From Pseudonocardiales bacterium (GTDB lineage: Bacteria > Actinomycetota > Actinomycetes > Mycobacteriales > Pseudonocardiaceae): a stretch of 64,000 bases of DNA. Positions 35,788 through 43,695 of this stretch are shown here, one piece after another. Numbering within the stretch: the first letter of the stretch is position 1; each line of letters opens with the position of its first letter. The stretch is taken from positions 1 through 64,000 of the forward strand of contig JAFAUB010000134.1 of NCBI GenBank assembly GCA_019243635.1, written 5' to 3'. The position numbers were made by a program, and so were the translations under genes. The notes beneath the pieces were generated by a model, which was given only the letters and a program-made list of their open reading frames with translations, ran no database searches and was not told the DNA's origin.

Positions 35788-36081
35788 TCACGCGGCGTCC
35801 GGTTGAGTTGCCGAACAGTTTTGGTCGGGTGGTGGCCCGGTGGTGGCGAGTTGGGCGGCGGTGTATTCGGTTTTCCATCGCTGTCGTTCAGCGACGGCAC
35901 GCAGGAGCAGCACGGGTCGGGGTGGGACGTCGGGGTCAGCGGGTCCGGGGCGTTCCCACACGTAGGGCCCGTCGTCGGGGCCGTGCGCGGGGTGGATGCC
36001 GGCCTGGCCGAGGAGTTGCCGAACGAATTCCCCGCGCTCAGCGCGGTGGTCATCGAGGGTGTCGAACGTGTCACTATGTAG
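35788..36081 (-). CDS. Possible small element protein without a clear start
   Basis: A frame ending at 35788 encodes a natural-looking stretch (HSDTFDTLDDHRAERGEFVR; RAVAERQRWKTEYTAAQLA) with good third-position GC. No ATG, GTG or TTG is available before the divergent recombinase start; the first in-frame GTG is deep inside the gene. It may be a fragment, may start at an unusual codon, or may have lost its 5' end when the recombinase gene arrived. Confidence 0.35.
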   Translation of the reverse strand, partial: LHSDTFDTLDDHRAERGEFVRQLLGQAGIHPAHGPDDGPYVWERPGPADPDVPPRPVLLLRAVAERQRWKTEYTAAQLATTGPPPDQNCSATQPDAA

Positions 36082-36086
36082 TACAT
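36076..36086. promoter_or_regulatory. Palindrome ATGTA-G-TACAT at the recombinase start
   Basis: The perfect 11-base palindrome at 36076-36086 overlaps the ATG of the serine recombinase. It could bind an autoregulator, or the recombinase itself near its crossover site. Confidence 0.35.
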
Positions 36087-37563
36087 GACTGCTAGCGCGT
36101 TCTCCCGTGGCACCGTCCGCCGCGCCGCCATCTACTGCCGGATCAGCCTGGACCGGGCAGGCGCCGGCCTCGGCGTCGCGCGGCAGCAGGAAGACTGCCG
36201 GGAACTGGCCGAACGGCTGGGCTGGCCGGTGGCCGACGTCTACGTCGACAACGACGTCAGCGCCTACTCGGGTAAGCCGCGTCCGGCGTGGCAACAGCTA
36301 CTCGCGCACGTGGAATCCGGCACGGTCGATGCGGTGCTGTGCTGGCATGTCGACCGGCTGACCCGCAGCCCCCGCGAGCTGGAAGACGTCATCGACCTCG
36401 CGGACCGGCACGGGCTCGCCCTGGCTACCGTGACTGGCGACATCGACCTGCAAAGCCCGACCGGGCGGATGGTGGCCCGGTTGTTGGGTGCCTCGGCTCG
36501 GTATGAGTCCGAGCACAAGGGTGAGCGGCAGCGCCGCCAAATCCAGCAAGCCGCCGAAGCTGGTCACCAGGTCGCCGGGGGTAGGCGTCCCTACGGCTAC
36601 GCCCTAGAACGCGGCACCGGGCGGATCACAGCCACCGTCGATCTGGTCGAGGGGCCGATCGTTTCTGAATGCGCGCGCCGGGTGTTGGCCGGTGAGGCCA
36701 TCGCGTCGATCACCCGCGATCTCAATCAGCGTGGTGTGCTCACCTCAGCGGGTAACTCGTGGAACCGGACCACGTTGCGGCGGATGTTGTGCTCCGCGCG
36801 GATCTCCGGGCGCCGTGAGCACATTCCCACTGATTCCTACGAAGGCGTGAGGCCGTTGGTCGGCGAGATCGTGAGCACCGAATCCGACTGGCCTAGGATC
36901 ATCAGTGTTGCGGAGTCCGACCGGCTGCGGGCATTGCTGACCAGGCCAGACCGGCGCCTCACCACCGGCGGCGCCCGTAAGCACCTGCTATCCGGGATCT
37001 TGCACTGCGCACGGTGCGGGCAGCCGATGGTGGGCCGGTCATCCCGTGGCGTGCTCCGCTATGTCTGCAATAAGAACCCCGATGGCGGTAAAGGCGCTTG
37101 CGGTCGAATATTCATCACCAGCGCACCCACCGACGACCACATCCGCAACCTGGTGTTGTCCGCGCTGGACTCGCCCGAGATGGTGGCCCGGCTGCGGCAC
37201 CGCGACCAACCCGAACCGGACCTGCATGCCCGGATCCGGGCCGACGAGGACGAACTGGAGGCGCTGGCCGCCGACCACGGCAACGGCGAGATCTCCCGTG
37301 CCGAATGGCGGGCCGCCCGCGGCCCGATCGTGGTTCGCTTGGACGCCGCCCGCGAACGGCTGGCTACCAGTACCCAGACCACGGCGCTGGATGGGTTCGT
37401 CGGTACTTATGAGGACATGCTCGCCCGCTGGACTGGCGCCAACGTGTCGCAGCGCCGAGCGGTGATCACCGCGGTGCTGGAGAAGGTGATGGTGCACCCG
37501 GCGACGGTGATGGGGTGCAACCGGTTCGACTCTGACCGGCTCGAACCGTTGTGGCGGGGCTAG
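36085..37563 (+). CDS. Large serine recombinase
   Basis: The 492-aa site-specific recombinase has an N-terminal resolvase domain with nucleophile Ser21 (AIYCRISLDR), the QQEDCRELAERLGW and CWHVDRLTRSPRELE motifs and LGASARYESEHKGER. The Recombinase domain (RRPYGYAL; ITRDLNQRGVLTSAGNSWN) follows. Then come a zinc ribbon (CARCGQPM...YVCNKNPDGGKGACG) and a coiled-coil region (about 380-430). It belongs to the phage-integrase-like group that acts in one direction without host factors. No Shine-Dalgarno sequence precedes the ATG, so its mRNA may be leaderless. Confidence 0.93.
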   Translation: MTASAFSRGTVRRAAIYCRISLDRAGAGLGVARQQEDCRELAERLGWPVADVYVDNDVSAYSGKPRPAWQQLLAHVESGTVDAVLCWHVDRLTRSPRELEDVIDLADRHGLALATVTGDIDLQSPTGRMVARLLGASARYESEHKGERQRRQIQQAAEAGHQVAGGRRPYGYALERGTGRITATVDLVEGPIVSECARRVLAGEAIASITRDLNQRGVLTSAGNSWNRTTLRRMLCSARISGRREHIPTDSYEGVRPLVGEIVSTESDWPRIISVAESDRLRALLTRPDRRLTTGGARKHLLSGILHCARCGQPMVGRSSRGVLRYVCNKNPDGGKGACGRIFITSAPTDDHIRNLVLSALDSPEMVARLRHRDQPEPDLHARIRADEDELEALAADHGNGEISRAEWRAARGPIVVRLDAARERLATSTQTTALDGFVGTYEDMLARWTGANVSQRRAVITAVLEKVMVHPATVMGCNRFDSDRLEPLWRG

Positions 37564-37624
37564 CAGCCCATCCGCTTAGCCGCCTCGGTTCCGTCCGCTT
37601 GCTGCTGGTGCGGGTCCGTCTTCC

Positions 37625-38251
37625 TCACCGCTGGCCATCGTCGTCCTCCTCCGTGTCCTGGTGCTGGAGTGCCGCGATGTGCGCCCGCACGGTCGCGGTG
37701 AGGGATTGAAGGCGGTTGAATGACTCCACACAGTCCACTAGGGCGGTGGGGGGGACTCCCGCGTCGGACGCCTGTTGCAGGGCTTCCCTGATTGGTCTGA
37801 GCACGTGTTCGTGCTCGTCCTCCTGGTTCATTGTGAAGCCGCGACCGCGGTGCGGGCGGTTCTCGGAAAGAAATCGGGAGTGGTGCTCCACCACGAACGG
37901 TCCGTCGTTTGGCGCGAGCAGTTTCTCTCCGGACGCCCAAGTCCAGACGTCGCGTCCCGAAGCTGCCCTCGCCGGTGTCAGCTGCACCTCTGTGTCTTCG
38001 GCCTTGCCGGGTAGCAGCAGCCGGTTGGGGGTGACGCGAAGCGCGAGGGCCAGCGCGACCAGGTCGTCAGGATCGACGCGCCGCTGTTGGCCCTCCAGCT
38101 TGGCCAAGACGTCCAGTGTCATCGGCCGCCCGAGGCCGGCCAGCAGCCGCCCGAGCTCCGTTTTGGTGTACCCGCGGTCCGTGCGCAGCGCCGCGACGTT
38201 CTCCGCGACCCGCTGCCCGGTCGGGCCGGGCGGGATATCTCGACTCGGCAT
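37625..38251 (-). CDS. XRE-family element regulator
   Basis: The 208-aa protein has an N-terminal helix-turn-helix (about 10-70; VAENVAALRTDRGYTKTELG, LAKLEGQQRRVDPDDLVAL) and a C-terminal region of unknown fold. On the minus strand TTGCGG (38289-38284), an 18-base spacer and TACAAT (38265-38260) end eight bases before ATG 38251, so the mRNA is probably leaderless. The site CATAACGACGG overlaps its start codon and recurs before the divergent excisionase gene, fitting an autorepressor. Confidence 0.82.
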   Translation of the reverse strand: MPSRDIPPGPTGQRVAENVAALRTDRGYTKTELGRLLAGLGRPMTLDVLAKLEGQQRRVDPDDLVALALALRVTPNRLLLPGKAEDTEVQLTPARAASGRDVWTWASGEKLLAPNDGPFVVEHHSRFLSENRPHRGRGFTMNQEDEHEHVLRPIREALQQASDAGVPPTALVDCVESFNRLQSLTATVRAHIAALQHQDTEEDDDGQR

Positions 38252-38351
38252 AACGACGGATTGTATCCGCATACTTGACGAATCCGCAAGGACGCGAACA
38301 GTATGCATCCAGACACGTGATAACAACAGATCATAGTCGTCATAATGACGG
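38249..38351. promoter_or_regulatory. Divergent promoter region with paired CATAA(C/T)GACGG sites
   Basis: CATAACGACGG (38249-38259) overlaps the XRE start. CATAATGACGG (38341-38351), part of the perfect palindrome CGTCAT-A-ATGACG (38338-38350), lies just before the AGGAGG of the rightward excisionase gene. A leftward TTGCGG-18-TACAAT and a rightward TTGACG (38275-38280)-18-CAGTAT pair overlap between them. This is the layout of a two-operator genetic switch. Confidence 0.5.
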
Positions 38352-38366
38352 TTCAGGAGGGTGGTC

Positions 38367-38585
38367 ATGAGGCGGACCACAGTCAGGCCGGAAGCGCTGA
38401 TGGACGCCCCGGCGCTGGCGGAGTACGTCGGTGTGCCCCTCACCAGCGTGTACCGATGGAACAGCCAATCGACGGGCCCCCGGCGGATCCGGGTGGGCAA
38501 GTACGTCAGATACCGGCGGGCCGACGTGGACGCCTGGCTGGACCAGCGCTCCAAGGGTGGCCCAGCTGGGGGCGGTGCCGCGTGA
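38367..38585 (+). CDS. Excisionase-like helix-turn-helix protein
   Basis: The 72-aa protein has the MerR/excisionase pattern DAPALAEYVGVPLTSVYRWN, IRVGKYVRYRRADVDAWLDQ. AGGAGG (38355-38360) lies six bases before ATG 38367, which is preferred over GTG 38361. It is the first gene of a rightward run joined by GTGA overlaps. It probably serves as the directionality factor of the serine-recombinase element or as a regulator of its replication genes. Confidence 0.82.
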   Translation: MRRTTVRPEALMDAPALAEYVGVPLTSVYRWNSQSTGPRRIRVGKYVRYRRADVDAWLDQRSKGGPAGGGAA

Positions 38586-38800
38586 GACCTCCCCCGTCTC
38601 CTGAGCTACGCGCCCAAGTACGCGCCAAGGTGGCCGCCTCTCGCACCGCCCAAGGGCTACCGCCGGTGGTGACCGACCCGGCCACCCTGGAGCGCGTCGC
38701 CGCTGTGTTCCGGTTGATGCTCCCGGCCCCGGTGATGCGCTCACCGCGCACCCGCCGCCGGACGGCAGCAGCCCGCCGGCCTCAGGGTGGTGCCGCGTGA
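38582..38800 (+). CDS. Small basic element protein
   Basis: The 72-aa product begins VRPPPSPELRAQVRAKVAAS and ends in Arg-rich sequence (SPRTRRRTAAARRPQGG). No domain was recognised. Start and stop overlap both neighbours as GTGA, which strongly supports that it is translated. Position between the excisionase and the primase-polymerase suggests an accessory replication role. Confidence 0.6.
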   Translation: MRPPPSPELRAQVRAKVAASRTAQGLPPVVTDPATLERVAAVFRLMLPAPVMRSPRTRRRTAAARRPQGGAA

Positions 38801-39732
38801 GCCCTCCGACACAGCGAAGCGGGGCGCCACCGCCAGGTGAACGCCCCGCTCCGGAGGATTCCAGCCGCCGCCGAGCCGCCAGACAAACCCAGAGTAACCC
38901 GCCAGCCCGACACGCTGTGACCGACGTGCCCGCGTTGGAGCTGGAGGGGTGGGCCGCGCGCTACGCGACGTCTGGGCTGCGCCTCGCTGTGCTCCCGCTG
39001 CATTCCATCCGCGACGGCCGCTGCACCTGCGGCGGGGCGGCCTGCAAATCACCCGGTAAGCATCCACTGACCCGCCACGGTAAGGACGACGCCTCCACCG
39101 AGCTCACGCAGGTCACGATGTGGTGGGAGCGGTGGCCCTGGGCCAACATCGGGATCCGGCCCCCGGCCGGGGTGATCGTGCTCGACGTCGATCCACGCAA
39201 CGGTGGCGATACCGCGCTGGAGCGGCTGACCCGTCAGCACGGACTGCTCCCACCGACCCTGACCGCCCGCACCGGATCGGGTGGTCAACACATCTGGGTG
39301 ACCTACACCGGGCAGGCACGGGGGCAGCTGTGCCGTGGGGTGGACGTCAAGAGCGTGCGGGGCTATGTCGTCGCCCCGCCATCTCTGCATGCCAGCGGAG
39401 AACGGTACGAGTGGCAGGTGGTCATGCACCCGGCCCGGGCTCCGCGCTGGGTGCGGCGCCTGCTCGCCCCGCCGTCGTTGCCGGTGCACCGTTCCCCGAG
39501 CACCGGCGGTGGTGACTGTGACGCTGGGCTGATCCGGACCGTGGCCAACGCGCCCGAAGGTAGTCGTAACCAGATCCTGTACTGGGCGGCCTGCCGAGCC
39601 CATGAACGCGGCAGCCCCCCTGCGCTGTTGGCTGAACTGTTGGCCGCCGCGATGAATGCCGGGCTATCCGAATCCGAGGCCCGCCAGACCATTCAGTCTG
39701 CGGTTCGCCGCTCGCAGGTCGGTGCAGTGTGA
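38797..39732 (+). CDS. Bifunctional DNA primase/polymerase
   Basis: The 311-aa protein has an N-terminal prim-pol fold: a Cys cluster CTCGGAACKSPGKHPLTRHG (about 77-95), the metal-binding VIVLDVDPRNGG (Asp130, Asp132) and SGGQHIWV (His165). A C-terminal helical region (RNQILYWAACRAHE) likely belongs to the primase-helicase linker. It would prime and extend DNA for autonomous replication of the excised element. GTGA overlaps join it to both neighbours. Confidence 0.9.
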   Translation: MSPPTQRSGAPPPGERPAPEDSSRRRAARQTQSNPPARHAVTDVPALELEGWAARYATSGLRLAVLPLHSIRDGRCTCGGAACKSPGKHPLTRHGKDDASTELTQVTMWWERWPWANIGIRPPAGVIVLDVDPRNGGDTALERLTRQHGLLPPTLTARTGSGGQHIWVTYTGQARGQLCRGVDVKSVRGYVVAPPSLHASGERYEWQVVMHPARAPRWVRRLLAPPSLPVHRSPSTGGGDCDAGLIRTVANAPEGSRNQILYWAACRAHERGSPPALLAELLAAAMNAGLSESEARQTIQSAVRRSQVGAV

Positions 39733-41117
39733 CGGTTCCCGATTTTGCCGATGCCATCCGTCCCGAGACATCACCGACCGGCGCTGAGCTGCTGGACCGG
39801 TTGCATGCCGAGCTGACCAGCTTCGTGATGCTGCCTACCGAGCACGCGGTGGACGCGGTGTGTCTGTGGATCGCGGCCACGCACGCGGTGGCCGCGTTTG
39901 AGTTCGCGCCCCGGTTGGCGATCACCTCACCGGAAAAACGGTGCGGGAAATCCCGGCTGCTCGACGTGATCGAGGCGACCTGCCATGACCCGATCGCCAC
40001 CGCGGACACCACCACGGCCGCGCTGGTGCGCAGCATCGGCCGGGACACCCCGCCCACGGTGCTCATCGATGAGGCCGATGCCAAGTTCGGGTCGAAGCGC
40101 GCTGCCGAACAGAACGAGGACCTGCGTGCGTTGCTCAACGCTGGGTTTCAGCGCGGTCGCGACGCCCGCCGCTGCGTCGGGCCGATGTCCAAGGTGGAGC
40201 AGTTCCCCACGTTCGCGATGGTGGCGCTGGCCGCGATCGGTGGTTTGCCCGACACCATCACCGACCGCGCGATCAACGTGCGAATGCAGCGCCGTCCGGC
40301 TGGTCGCACTGTCGCGAAGTTCCGGCTGCGCCGCGACAAGCCACGGCTGCGGGCGCTGGGCGACGACTTCGCCGAGTGGGCCGGTACCGTCCTCGACGCG
40401 CTGAGGGTCGCCGAGCCGCGCCTGCCAGTGGATGACCGCGCCGCCGATACCTGGGAACCGCTGGTGGCGGTCGCCGACGCCGCGGGCGGTAGCTGGCCGG
40501 CCCGGGCCCGCGGGGCGTGCACGGCGATGACCGCCGAGGCCGAGCAGGCCGACACCGAGGCATCGCTGGGTCGGCTGCTGCTGACCGGTGTCCGGGAGAC
40601 GTTCACCACCACCAGACTCGCCGAGATCTCCTCCGCGGAGCTGGTGACGTCCCTGCGGGCCATCGAGGACGCACCCTGGTCGGCCTTCGACCTCGATCAA
40701 CGCAAACTCGCCCGGCGTTTGAGCGAGTACGCGGTGACCCCCGACCAGATCTACGTCACCGGGCCGAACGGAAAGCGGCGACAGGCCCGCGGATACCGGC
40801 TTACCGATTTCACCGACGCGTTCGCCCGCTACCTCAGCGACCCCTCGGACGACTCTCGCCCCGATGCGTCATCGAGTGTCACACCGTCATCCGGGCAGCT
40901 CACCCCGGTGACGGACAACGAGCGTGTGACGGACACAAGCGTCACACGGACCGCAAGCGTCACCGGGCTGAGCAGCGCAGATGACGAGGTGACGGACCAT
41001 GACACACCCAATCCACAAACTACGGAGCCTCGCTGCACCACGTGCACTCAACCACTGCTGCTGCGCACCCCAGGACGCAAGCAGTGCGAGCGATGCCCTC
41101 TCAAGGAAAAGCCGTGA
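39729..41117 (+). CDS. DUF3631 replicative helicase-like protein
   Basis: The 462-aa P-loop protein pairs with the prim-pol: Walker A-like SPEKRCGKSRLLD (67-79), Walker B VLIDEADAKFG, and the DUF3631 motifs RALLNAGFQRGRDARRCVG and LPDTITDRAINVRMQRR. A Ser/Thr/Asp-rich linker follows (about 375-430), then a small zinc-finger-like tail (CTTCTQPLLLRTPGRKQCER). Such proteins are helicase/loader components in actinobacterial integrative elements and phage. GTGA overlaps occur on both sides. Confidence 0.85.
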   Translation: MTVPDFADAIRPETSPTGAELLDRLHAELTSFVMLPTEHAVDAVCLWIAATHAVAAFEFAPRLAITSPEKRCGKSRLLDVIEATCHDPIATADTTTAALVRSIGRDTPPTVLIDEADAKFGSKRAAEQNEDLRALLNAGFQRGRDARRCVGPMSKVEQFPTFAMVALAAIGGLPDTITDRAINVRMQRRPAGRTVAKFRLRRDKPRLRALGDDFAEWAGTVLDALRVAEPRLPVDDRAADTWEPLVAVADAAGGSWPARARGACTAMTAEAEQADTEASLGRLLLTGVRETFTTTRLAEISSAELVTSLRAIEDAPWSAFDLDQRKLARRLSEYAVTPDQIYVTGPNGKRRQARGYRLTDFTDAFARYLSDPSDDSRPDASSSVTPSSGQLTPVTDNERVTDTSVTRTASVTGLSSADDEVTDHDTPNPQTTEPRCTTCTQPLLLRTPGRKQCERCPLKEKP

Positions 41118-41326
41118 CCGACGACCAGCACCACCGACTGCCACCACCGAGCTCCCGGCCGCACCGTGCACCCAGACCGCACCGTGCACCCAGACCGCCA
41201 CGTCTGATCAACAACACCGCCGGTTGGCCCGTCCAAGCCACCGGTATCCGCCTCAAAGCACTGCACCGTCACGCTCAATCTGGGCACCGGGAGACCGACG
41301 GCGCAGGGACGAAAGACAACTTGGTG
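41114..41326 (+). pseudogene. Element gene cut by the IS30 insertion
   Basis: GTG 41114 overlaps the DUF3631 stop (GTGA), continuing the operon. It encodes a His/Pro/Arg-rich stretch with the repeat HRAPRPHRAPRP, then LINNTAGWPVQATGIRLKAL. The frame enters the IS30 terminal repeat and ends inside it. No family was recognised; the original C-terminus is lost. Confidence 0.5.
41161..41196 (+). repeat. 18-bp tandem repeat GCACCGTGCACCCAGACC x2
   Basis: Two perfect, adjacent 18-base copies inside the interrupted element gene encode HRAPRP twice. In-frame unit length suggests slippage expansion. Confidence 0.7.
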
Positions 41327-42416
41327 TCAAGTAGTGAACGCACCACCAGCTTCAACCAGCCTCGACCAGGAATGTGTTGAGGACTTCGGTCGGTTTCTTC
41401 CAGTTGAGTGTCTGCCGTGGACGGTTGTTGAGTTCGTCGGCGACGGCGTCGAGTTCGGCCTGTGTGTAGCCTGACAGGTCGGTTCCTTTGGGGAAATACT
41501 GACGCAGGAGCCCGTTGGTGTTCTCGTTGGTACCCCGTTGCCAGGGTGAGTGTGGATCGCAGAAATAGACGTCGATTCCAGTCTTGACGGTGAAGCTCGC
41601 GTGGTCGGCCATCTCTTTGCCCTGGTCCCATGTTACACTGTTGCGGAGGAACTCGGGAAGGGTTTCCATTTTCTGGGCCAGGAGAGCTGAGACGCGCTGG
41701 GCGGTTCTGTCGTAGGGAATTCTCACGAGCATGGTGAATCGGCTGGTACGCTCGACCAGGGTGGCGATCTGCGACCTGCCGCCCTTGCCGATGATCAGAT
41801 CTCCCTCCCAGAAACCAGGAACCGCGCGGTCCTCGGCCTCGACCGGACGCTCGCTGATGTTGATCATTTCTCGGATCTTTCCCCTGGCCACGGTTGTCCG
41901 TGACCTGCTGACCCGGCGCGTGCGACCCTGTCGCAGGGCGATCTTGAGCTGGGTGCGCAACTCACCTCGCGCCTGCAGGTACAGGGACTCGTAGATCGTC
42001 TCGTGCGACACACGCATAGTGTCGTCGTCGGGGAAGTCCTCGCGCAACCGCTTGCTGATCTGTTTGGGTGACCATTTCTGCCCCAGCCCAGAGTTCACCG
42101 CGTCATGCAACGCCGTGTTCTTCTCCAACAATCGCGGTTTCGGGCGCGCACGGTTCTCGTCAGCTTGCCACTGGGCGGGTATCACTCGGTACGCTGATCG
42201 GCCACCATTCCGCTCAACCTCACGTGATATCACGGTATGGTCTCGCTTCAGCAGTCTTCCGATCGCCCGAAAAGACCGACCGGCGGCGAGCTCCCGAGAG
42301 ATGTTTTCCCGTTCCTCAGCAACGAGTTCCGTACCCTGCACTGACGATGGCTCCTTCTGGTTGCCGAATGGGCGAGCAATAGGGTATCATTCCTGGTGGT
42401 GCGTTCACCCTATGAC
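41327..42416. mobile_element. IS30-family insertion sequence
   Basis: GTGAACGCACCACCAG at 41334-41349 is matched in inverted form at 42393-42408, just outside the two ends of an IS30 transposase gene. Similarity continues imperfectly outward (TCAAGTAG versus TCATAGGG), so the exact ends are about 41327 and 42416. The copy interrupts the element operon and its transposase frame is intact, so it may be active. Target-site duplication was not resolved. Confidence 0.8.
41352..42341 (-). CDS. IS30-family transposase
   Basis: The 329-aa protein starts with a helix-turn-helix typical of IS30 (AAGRSFRAIGRLLKRDHTVI) and continues with QISKRLREDFPDDDTMRVSH ETIYESLY. The DDE catalytic core has Asp in FWEGDLIIGK, Asp in VTWDQGKEMADH and Glu in the GTNENTNGLLRQYFPKG block. 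All key residues are present and the length is normal. Confidence 0.94.
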   Translation of the reverse strand: MQGTELVAEERENISRELAAGRSFRAIGRLLKRDHTVISREVERNGGRSAYRVIPAQWQADENRARPKPRLLEKNTALHDAVNSGLGQKWSPKQISKRLREDFPDDDTMRVSHETIYESLYLQARGELRTQLKIALRQGRTRRVSRSRTTVARGKIREMINISERPVEAEDRAVPGFWEGDLIIGKGGRSQIATLVERTSRFTMLVRIPYDRTAQRVSALLAQKMETLPEFLRNSVTWDQGKEMADHASFTVKTGIDVYFCDPHSPWQRGTNENTNGLLRQYFPKGTDLSGYTQAELDAVADELNNRPRQTLNWKKPTEVLNTFLVEAG

Positions 42417-43695
42417 CCCAAGGACGTTTACCCAGTTCAGGACGGTCGTCGCGAAGTCAGCGGGGCCACCCACGGAAACAGCAGTAGATCCGTAAGACCA
42501 GCCTCCTCTACAGAGTTGCCCAATGCTATGACTGCCGCAGCAATGACGCGGCGGTCTTCGTACATTTGAAAATGGCTGAACGACTGTGCCCGGAAGACTT
42601 CCAGCACCGGCAGGATGTCCGCAGCATGGTGCGTACGCTCGTCAAGCGGGCCAAACCGTCGTATGCCGGTGAGGTGCGGGAGTTCGCCGGGCGGATTGGA
42701 CCGCTGGACTAACAACCACTTTCCCATTGATGTAATAAATAAGGGAAGCGCAGTGTGACGCGTCCCCCTCATTCGTCTGTCTGGATAGCGTGAGTAGCCG
42801 AACTGACCGTTCGGGAAGGGCACGTTTCGTTTCCGCCTGTTTGCTCGACGTTAGCGTCTCGCCATGGCCCCAGGGTCGGGATGTACGGGCTACCCCAGCG
42901 CACGGTTGGTGCCGTTGCCGGTTGGCCGCGCTTTCTTCCTTCAGCGCATGCCGAAGCACCCACCGCCACCGCCACTGACCAGCAAGAACGCCGGCCGAGT
43001 CAATTATGACTCATCTGGCGTTCCCTACTGGGCCTCAGTTTGGGTGTCAGTTGCCACCTGTGCGGGCACTGAGACGCCTTCTACGTGGGCTGCGGTGGGC
43101 ACCCGGCCCTTCCCTCGAGGGCGCCCTACGTGTCCCCCTGCCGCAGCTCTGGGCGTGCAGGTATGTGGCGAAAAGGTCAGGGCCAGCTTCCCCTCATCGT
43201 TCTGCGGATTGTCTACGCTGCGCCGTCACGCATTGAGAGTGGGTGTTGAACGACACTCCTTGTGCACACGGCTCGTCACTCGCAGTGAAGACGAACTGTG
43301 GATAACTCCGTTCGTCGTGATCGGTCATGTGCGACGACAACCCGACGATGCCGGCGCCTTCTGCCATGCCGATCGTGCCCGGTTATCCAGGGGCAAGCCG
43401 ACCCGCATCGAAGGCGCACAGGGCGCCGAGGAGCGGAAGCGGCGCGGCAGCACCGCCCAAGCCGGTCACAGAACCGGTGGCGGTACTCGGCAAGCCGGGC
43501 GACACGATGCCGATGAAGCCGTCACGGCGAGGACGGTGTCATTCATCGAGCGCCGCTCCGTGTTCACCGGCAACGGCGTCTTCATGTGCAAAACGAACGT
43601 CGGGCAACACACGAGGCGAGTCGGTGAGCTGTTTGCGGTGCATGGTGGTGTTGAGGAAGGCCAGTTCGCCAGCGAGTTAGGATGATCACGCCACA
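42342..43695. other. Long stretch without a recognised gene
   Basis: Besides the IS end, one frame (42488-42712, +) reads naturally (AVFVHLKMAERLCPEDFQHR; VRTLVKRAKPSYAGEVREF) but lacks a good start and matches nothing known; it may be a remnant. From 42713 to 43695 codon use in every frame looks non-coding. A perfect DnaA-box-like TGTGGATAA lies at 43297-43305 and a partial TTATCCA at 43382-43388, so an old replication origin is conceivable but not supported by a cluster. Confidence 0.4.

Noticed and set aside
42864..43685. 273-aa plus-strand frame after the IS30 copy
   Set aside because: Composition shifts along its length, no ribosome-binding site or domain is visible, and all frames look equally non-coding.
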